28,304 nt of DNA from JAUPVN01 sp964423475 (lineage in GTDB: Bacteria; Patescibacteriota; Saccharimonadia; Saccharimonadales; CAIOMD01), in assembly GCA_964423475.1 (NCBI GenBank), contig CAYRFD010000008.1, positions 1 to 28,304 of the forward strand. The letters run 5' to 3'. Position 1 is the stretch's first letter. Every line of letters starts with the position of its first letter. Shown piece by piece: positions 25,184 through 28,304 of this stretch. The notes under the pieces are model-generated. The model worked only from the letters and a program-made list of their open reading frames with translations, did no database searches and was not told the DNA's origin. Both the position numbers and the translations under genes were made by a program.

Positions 25184-25631
25184 ACTACTACCTGTTTTAC
25201 AAAATCTTTACCCAGACATTAAATTTAAAAGTGGTAAACTATTTGTTTGGTCGCCGCAATATCAAACAGTAACATACTATAAAAAAGCTGCCTTGCCAGA
25301 TGGAGTTTGGTCTTTAATACACGAGGTAGCCCATGCAGATTTAGGCCATACCACTTATTATAACGATTTTCAGTTGTTACAAATGGAGGTAGCCGCCTGG
25401 GAAAGAGCTAAAATTATAGCAAATTCAATTAACATAAAGATAGATGAAGATCACGTACAAGACTGCCTAGATAGCTACAGAGATTGGCTACATTTGCGAG
25501 CCACTTGCCCAACCTGCCAAACAGTATCTTTACAGCGCCAAGATGGCTTATATGGCTGCTTTAACTGCAAAACCACCTGGAAGGTGTCTGATTCTCCCTT
25601 GTGCCGCATTCACCGCCGTATTATTAATTAA
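25161..25631 (+). CDS. Putative zinc metallopeptidase (HExxH, ImmA/IrrE-like) with C-terminal zinc ribbon
   Basis: 156 aa from ATG 25161, which lies 23 bases inside the ROK gene; the upstream ATG at 25098 in this frame sits deep in that gene and is less likely. HEVAHADLGH (54-63) is the HExxHxxxGH zinc-binding motif, as in small intracellular ImmA/IrrE-type peptidases; E76 or E81 could be the third ligand. A CPTC...CFNC ribbon (Cys 116, 119, 133, 136) with basic residues follows, then a further Cys at 148. The two-module design suggests a peptidase with a nucleic-acid- or protein-binding finger. No signal peptide, so cytoplasmic. It is closed by the terminator at 25633. The specific target is unknown. 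Confidence 0.72.
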   Translation: MQPVTIPKLLPVLQNLYPDIKFKSGKLFVWSPQYQTVTYYKKAALPDGVWSLIHEVAHADLGHTTYYNDFQLLQMEVAAWERAKIIANSINIKIDEDHVQDCLDSYRDWLHLRATCPTCQTVSLQRQDGLYGCFNCKTTWKVSDSPLCRIHRRIIN

Positions 25632-25632
25632 C

Positions 25633-25668
25633 AAAAAAGGGGCTATCTCGCAGATTAGCCCCTTTTTT
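25633..25668. terminator. Bidirectional intrinsic terminator
   Basis: A perfect 13-bp stem (AAAAAAGGGGCTA at 25633-25645 with TAGCCCCTTTTTT at 25656-25668) and a 10-base loop. T-runs on both strands let it end both the plus-strand ROK-peptidase transcript and the minus-strand KGG-protein transcript. Confidence 0.95.
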
Positions 25669-25696
25669 AGTAAAGCTTGCAGTTAAAATATGCAGT

Positions 25697-25894
25697 TTAG
25701 GCTGCTATTTTAGTACGACGGCTCTTTAAGCCACCTTTGCGGCCAGCTTCGCTTGCTAGTTTACGGTTAGCAGCAAAACCACCGGTACGGCCTAATTTGC
25801 CACCTTTTGCACCAATTTTGGCGTAAAAGTCTTTACCATATTTTGCTTTATTTGTTGCAGCAGCAGCTTTGCCGCCCTTGACTGTTCCAGCCAT
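25697..25894 (-). CDS. Small basic KGG-repeat protein
   Basis: 65 aa, rich in Gly, Lys, Arg and Ala, no Cys. Repeated KGG/RGG-type motifs: VKGGKAAAATNKAKYGKDFY, AKGGKLGRTGGFAANRKLA and GRKGGLKSRRTK. This matches the stress-induced KGG / YciG-like small proteins; NKAKYGKDFYAKIGAKGG is a frequent form in CPR bacteria. Presumed nucleic-acid-associated or disordered; precise role unknown. Shine-Dalgarno AAAAGGGAG before ATG 25894, a strong consensus promoter upstream and a terminator after it, so it is a well-expressed single-gene unit. Confidence 0.85.
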   Translation of the reverse strand: MAGTVKGGKAAAATNKAKYGKDFYAKIGAKGGKLGRTGGFAANRKLASEAGRKGGLKSRRTKIAA

Positions 25895-25931
25895 AGTGTT
25901 GTCTCCCTTTTATTACTCTTACCTAAATAAA

Positions 25932-25971
25932 AAAGCACCCTTTGCGCAATGACTTGCGTTAGAGCACCCTC
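25932..25971 (-). repeat. Direct GGGTGCT repeats and hairpin in the KGG-protein leader
   Basis: On the minus strand GGGTGCT occurs twice, bracketing an imperfect hairpin (CGCAA/TTGCG around a 4-base loop). The second copy runs into TTTTTT. It lies within the predicted roughly 80-base leader; possible regulatory element. Confidence 0.45.
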
Positions 25972-25979
25972 ATGCATGT

Positions 25980-26008
25980 AATGTAACACGCTTTTGCTAT
26001 AATGTCAA
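25980..26008 (-). promoter_or_regulatory. Strong promoter of the KGG-protein gene
   Basis: Minus strand TTGACA (26003-26008; perfect -35), 17-base spacer, TACATT (25980-25985). Start near 25973. The best sigma-70-type match in the window. Confidence 0.75.
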
Positions 26009-26052
26009 TATTTTTATGTTAAAATAATAAAAATTGCATATTTATTAGCTAC

Positions 26053-26096
26053 AAAAGAAAAACGCAACTACTAGCTGCGAAAATAGTAGTTGCGTT
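26053..26096 (-). terminator. Intrinsic terminator-like hairpin with no visible gene in front
   Basis: Perfect 13-bp stem (AACGCAACTACTA at 26061-26073 with TAGTAGTTGCGTT at 26084-26096) and a 10-base loop. On the minus strand it is followed by TTTCTTTT. Minus-strand sequence upstream of it (26097-26269) has no ORF, so it may end a small RNA or act as a boundary. The gene-free stretch 25895-26269 otherwise holds the KGG promoter, this hairpin, one DnaA-box match and the promoter at 26256. Confidence 0.6.
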
Positions 26097-26203
26097 AATC
26101 ATTTAAGTGTTTTTGTTTGTACTTATTAGTATGAACCTGTTGTGCTTATGTTGCAAGTGTTTTGTATAAAAAAAGTATTCACGCATTTTGTATCTGTTAA
26201 GCC

Positions 26204-26212
26204 TGTGGATAA
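26204..26212 (-). other. Perfect single DnaA-box match
   Basis: TTATCCACA on the minus strand, the consensus DnaA 9-mer. I saw no second box nearby, so it does not by itself mark an origin; a chance match is possible. Confidence 0.3.
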
Positions 26213-26255
26213 CTTACCAAACAAATTGCTAAGGCTATAGTTTAGTTTAAATTAC

Positions 26256-26261
26256 TATAAT
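26256..26261 (+). promoter_or_regulatory. -10 box of a probable leaderless promoter (beta-lactamase-like gene)
   Basis: TATAAT, then 8 bases, then ATG at 26270. No Shine-Dalgarno; weak -35. Confidence 0.5.
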
Positions 26262-26269
26262 GTAATATA

Positions 26270-27235
26270 ATGTACACAGTGAAAAAGTATCTACTAATAG
26301 TTTTGGGAATTACACTATGTGTAGTTATTGCATTTGCCATATACAGTATTGGCAAAAAAAATGGTGTTTCTTTTGGCATCAACAAACAAACTACAGAACT
26401 AAATAATAAATCAGACCAGTACAATCTTTTAGCAAAGCGTATTTTTATAGAAAACCCAAACGATATTAGAGTAAACTTTTCTGTCTTAAGAAACCAATTA
26501 AACAATTACTTTGCAAACAATAACCTAGCCGGCGGAAACTTATATTTTGAATACTTGCCTACAGGCACCTCAGTAAGAATATCCGGAGAAGAACATTTAG
26601 TAGCCGCCTCTTTAATGAAAGTACCTGTAGCAATGAACGCTTACAAGGCAGCCGAACTTGGCAAAATAGATCTGCAAAAAGTAGTAACCTTGCAGCCAGA
26701 ATGGTTAGACGAAAATTACGGCCAGCTATATAAAAAAGGTGCTGGCTACAAAATAAGCATACAAGATGCCATAAATATAATGCTAAAAGATTCAGACAAC
26801 ACTGCTCTAAAACTTATTGGTGCGCAAATAGAGGGTAAATTGCCCAAAGATGAATCATCTTTAAACTATTTAGATGTTGATTTAACTGTTAACGATGACA
26901 GCTCTATTTCTTTAGATTCTAAAAGCTACAGCTCTTTGCTTAAATGCTTGTACTTTTCTTGCTATAACAATATTAACGATTCTCAAAAAATCTTAGATCA
27001 ATTAACAAATTCTTCTTTTAAGTCTAGGCTTGTTGCCGGCGTAACAGATAAAAATATTAAAGTTGCTCATAAAATTGGTACAAATTCTAACAATAATCAA
27101 AGCGATTGTGGCATATTTTATGTTCCAAAGCGTAATTATGTAGTTTGTGCCATGATTCCTGGTAACGATTCTAAAGAAACAAATACTCATTTTGCTAATA
27201 TTTCTAAAATTATATACGATTTTGTAAATCAATAA
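26270..27235 (+). CDS. Membrane-anchored class A beta-lactamase-like serine hydrolase
   Basis: 321 aa. Residues 6-27 form a transmembrane anchor, so the enzyme domain sits outside the cytoplasmic membrane. Active-site motifs: SLMK (114-117, nucleophile Ser and Lys), SDN (175-177) and KIG (268-270, in HKIGTN). These place it in the beta-lactamase2/penicillin-recognising serine hydrolase fold. I cannot find the omega-loop ExxLN with the general-base Glu of true class A beta-lactamases; the expected stretch (about residues 203-220) is DVDLTVNDDSSISLDSK. It may therefore be a peptidoglycan peptidase or another hydrolase rather than a resistance enzyme. Single-gene unit. The region after its stop is gene-free. 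Confidence 0.85.
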   Translation: MYTVKKYLLIVLGITLCVVIAFAIYSIGKKNGVSFGINKQTTELNNKSDQYNLLAKRIFIENPNDIRVNFSVLRNQLNNYFANNNLAGGNLYFEYLPTGTSVRISGEEHLVAASLMKVPVAMNAYKAAELGKIDLQKVVTLQPEWLDENYGQLYKKGAGYKISIQDAINIMLKDSDNTALKLIGAQIEGKLPKDESSLNYLDVDLTVNDDSSISLDSKSYSSLLKCLYFSCYNNINDSQKILDQLTNSSFKSRLVAGVTDKNIKVAHKIGTNSNNNQSDCGIFYVPKRNYVVCAMIPGNDSKETNTHFANISKIIYDFVNQ

Positions 27236-27272
27236 ACATCTTCTTCTTTTCCATGGCCAAAGAAGCAAAGCC
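27235..27272. repeat. 38-bp direct repeat, copy 1
   Basis: Matches 27346-27383 in 34-35 of 38 bases by eye. Contains an inner inverted repeat CTTCTTT...AAAGAAG around TGGCC. Starts at the last base of the hydrolase gene's stop codon. Confidence 0.75.
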
Positions 27273-27345
27273 TATAATAGCCCAATAACCTTTAGGCACA
27301 ACTATTTATATTAAAAACCATTTCTCTATTACTTTTGACACCAAA

Positions 27346-27383
27346 AACATCTCCTTCTTTTCTGTGGCCAAAGAAGCAAAGCC
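27346..27383. repeat. 38-bp direct repeat, copy 2
   Basis: Second copy, 111 bases after copy 1, with the same CTTCTTT/AAAGAAG inverted repeat. Weaker relatives with a TGGC core flanked by CTTT/AAAG occur at 27823-27844 and about 27893-27917. Confidence 0.75.
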
Positions 27384-27418
27384 CCTAAGGGTAGCAACAA
27401 CTACCTATACTACTTAGC

Positions 27419-27765
27419 TTGTTAAGCCAAACAAACGGCAAAAAGAACTCCCGTTGGTCGGTCTGGGCTTTATTATGTTTAAGGAGGCCCAGACTTAACT
27501 TTTTGCAAATCAAGTTGTTTGTTTAACGCTAACTAATAAGGGTAGCTGTTAAATACCCTCAGACTCCCATAAAGCACAGTGGAATTACATAATAAACAAT
27601 AAACTAAAGTTGTGTTTTGGTTCTAGGCATCTTTTTTGATATGGGTAGTTATGGCTTTAGGGCAACGGTTAAGCAAAAAGCTAAAGCCCAAAATGGTTCT
27701 TTATTTAATTAATGGCATTTTGGGCCGAACGAACTGGCTTTAAGCCAGAGAGGAGTTCTTTTTGC
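27419..27765 (+). ncRNA. Candidate structured noncoding RNA (unrecognised)
   Basis: No protein gene is present in 27236-27924. TATACT (27406-27411) is a possible -10 placing a start near 27419. Inverted repeats follow. AAACAAAC/GTTTGTTT (27429-27436, 27517-27524) encloses CAAAAAG/CTTTTTG (27439-27445, 27499-27505) and GTCTGGGC/GCCCAGAC (27461-27468, 27487-27494). Further pairs are GGCTTTAG/CTAAAGCC (27653-27660, 27681-27688) and GCCCAAAATG/CATTTTGGGC (27686-27695, 27716-27725). A final hairpin GAACT...AGTTC with inner CTGGC/GCCAG is followed by TTTTT (27759-27763), like a terminator. A 13-base pair, GCAAAAAGAACTC (27438-27450) with GAGTTCTTTTTGC (27753-27765), could close the whole element. 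I see no tmRNA, RNase P or SRP RNA signatures. Strand and boundaries are uncertain. Confidence 0.35.
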
Positions 27766-27822
27766 AGTTGTTCTAAGGCTATAGCAACGCCACATCTAAA
27801 ATGCCTGCCTAGCACTTTTGAT

Positions 27823-27844
27823 TTACTTTTGGTGGCAAAAGTAA
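27823..27844. repeat. Perfect 9-bp inverted repeat downstream of the right-hand fibre gene
   Basis: TTACTTTTG, 4-base loop GTGG, CAAAAGTAA. It resembles the TGGC-centred palindromes at 27235 and 27346. No T-run follows on the minus strand, so a terminator role is uncertain. Confidence 0.6.
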
Positions 27845-27924
27845 AGTTAGAATGTCTTTAGAATAAATATATTGAAATAGAAATAAAACGGCTTTGGTTC
27901 CTTGGCCATAAAGAAAGACACTTA

Positions 27925-28304
27925 CTATTGGGTTATAAAGTAGGTAAATGTGTAGGTTGTACTTGGCTGTGGCAACTGATCTACCATAATGCTATATCCA
28001 CTGTTGGTTGTTTGGGTTGGGTCGTAATAGGCCCCTACCTTGGTGCTTTCTCTGCTTGCAGGGCTAAATACAATTCTTGGTGCTTTATTGTATGGGTTAG
28101 CAAAGCTAATGTTGGCAAGTTGCTCTGTGGCGGTGTTTGTGCCAGTTGTTATGGTAATTGTACCGCTAATGTCATTCCCCTCTATAGTGGCTGTGGCACC
28201 TTGACCAGCAGCTGCTTGTGGGGTGATGGTTGGCGTGTTGCCTGCCGTAATAATATGGCCGCCTATGGTAAGGTTGCTTGTAAGGGTTAGGTCTTTTACT
28301 GTTA
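27925..28304 (-). CDS. C-terminal end of a second fibre-like surface protein (5' partial)
   Basis: 126 codons including the TAG stop at 27925-27927; the gene continues beyond the right edge. The visible part starts TVKDLTLTSNLTIGGHIITA, then a Thr/Ala-rich beta domain (TPTITPQAAAGQGATATIEG) and ends ANPYNKAPRIVFSPASRES...STTYTFTYFITQ. The GGHIITAGN-type entry and the final aromatic TYxFTYFI strand resemble C-terminal beta domains of large repeat proteins from Saccharibacteria (recalled pattern, moderate). It has no S74 chaperone here, so it ends differently from the fibre at 1-2983. Probably a secreted or surface fibre. Confidence 0.75.
   Translation of the reverse strand, partial: TVKDLTLTSNLTIGGHIITAGNTPTITPQAAAGQGATATIEGNDISGTITITTGTNTATEQLANISFANPYNKAPRIVFSPASRESTKVGAYYDPTQTTNSGYSIMVDQLPQPSTTYTFTYFITQ

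Noticed and set aside
25792..25989. ORF starting in the KGG-protein leader
   Set aside because: Out-of-frame overlap with the KGG gene; no Shine-Dalgarno; sequence not protein-like after the first 20 residues.
26204..26212. Replication origin
   Set aside because: Only one DnaA box, and no dnaA, dnaN or box cluster in the window.
27421..27560. Integron attC-like sites (GTTAAGC, GTTTAAC, GTTAAAT)
   Set aside because: The core boxes are in the wrong order or spacing for an attC hairpin, and no integrase or cassette array is seen.
1..28304. CRISPR arrays, transposases, rRNA and tRNA genes
   Set aside because: No regular spaced repeats, transposase motifs, rRNA segments or tRNA cloverleaf with a T-loop were found on either strand by eye.
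1..28304. Recoded TGA (genetic code 25)
   Set aside because: TGA ends adk and the thioredoxin-fold gene at expected positions, and no in-frame TGA is needed to keep any conserved gene open.

Overview
The window looks like a piece of a small, AT-rich chromosome from the Candidate Phyla Radiation (Patescibacteria), most likely Candidatus Saccharibacteria (TM7). The reasons are a compact set of core genes in short forms (590-aa IF-2, four-domain S1, 182-aa LID-less adenylate kinase, 639-aa PriA), a DUF5663-like protein, a KGG-repeat protein and long membrane-anchored fibre proteins. TGA is an ordinary stop here (for example adk and the gene at 8098), which argues against the code-25 groups (Gracilibacteria, Absconditabacteria). 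The phylum assignment is inference.

Layout. Positions 1-17125 are one long minus-strand block. Read in the direction of transcription it holds a winged-helix regulator; rpsU-yqeY-adk-map; ftsA and ftsZ; nrdR, a B12-dependent ribonucleotide reductase and a cysteine-less thioredoxin-fold protein; a T-box leader and ileS; a coiled-coil protein; rplU; and a membrane protein followed by a fibre gene of at least 994 codons that runs off the left edge inside a Peptidase_S74-type chaperone domain. Positions 17379-20801 are plus strand: priA, def and fmt. Positions 20804-24163 are minus strand: a DUF5663-like gene, infB and rpsA. Positions 24362-25631 are plus strand: a ROK-family kinase overlapping a zinc metallopeptidase-like gene, closed by a bidirectional terminator. 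After that come the KGG-protein gene (minus), a membrane-anchored class A beta-lactamase-like serine hydrolase (plus), about 690 bases without a protein gene but rich in inverted repeats, and the 3' end of a second fibre gene (minus) cut by the right edge.

How the genes work together. Most serve translation (ileS, rplU, rpsU, rpsA, infB, fmt, def, map), DNA precursor supply and replication restart (nrdR, nrdJ, priA) and division (ftsA, ftsZ). fmt, def and map act in turn on the initiator methionine. The fibre genes and their membrane partner are probably surface structures, perhaps for host attachment.

The most interesting signals are regulatory. (1) A T-box riboswitch before ileS has a perfect antisequestrator and an apparent ultrashort Stem I with an AUC specifier in its loop. 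(2) Two NrdR-type boxes bracket the nrdR promoter. (3) A 7-nt anti-Shine-Dalgarno in the rpsA leader matches the rpsA ribosome site exactly. (4) At least six genes have a -10 hexamer 6-8 bases before the ATG and no Shine-Dalgarno, which suggests leaderless mRNAs. (5) An unrecognised, highly self-complementary region at 27419-27765 could be a noncoding RNA. The run of 100 N at 17232-17331 is flanked by identical 55-mers and is most likely a scaffolding artefact.
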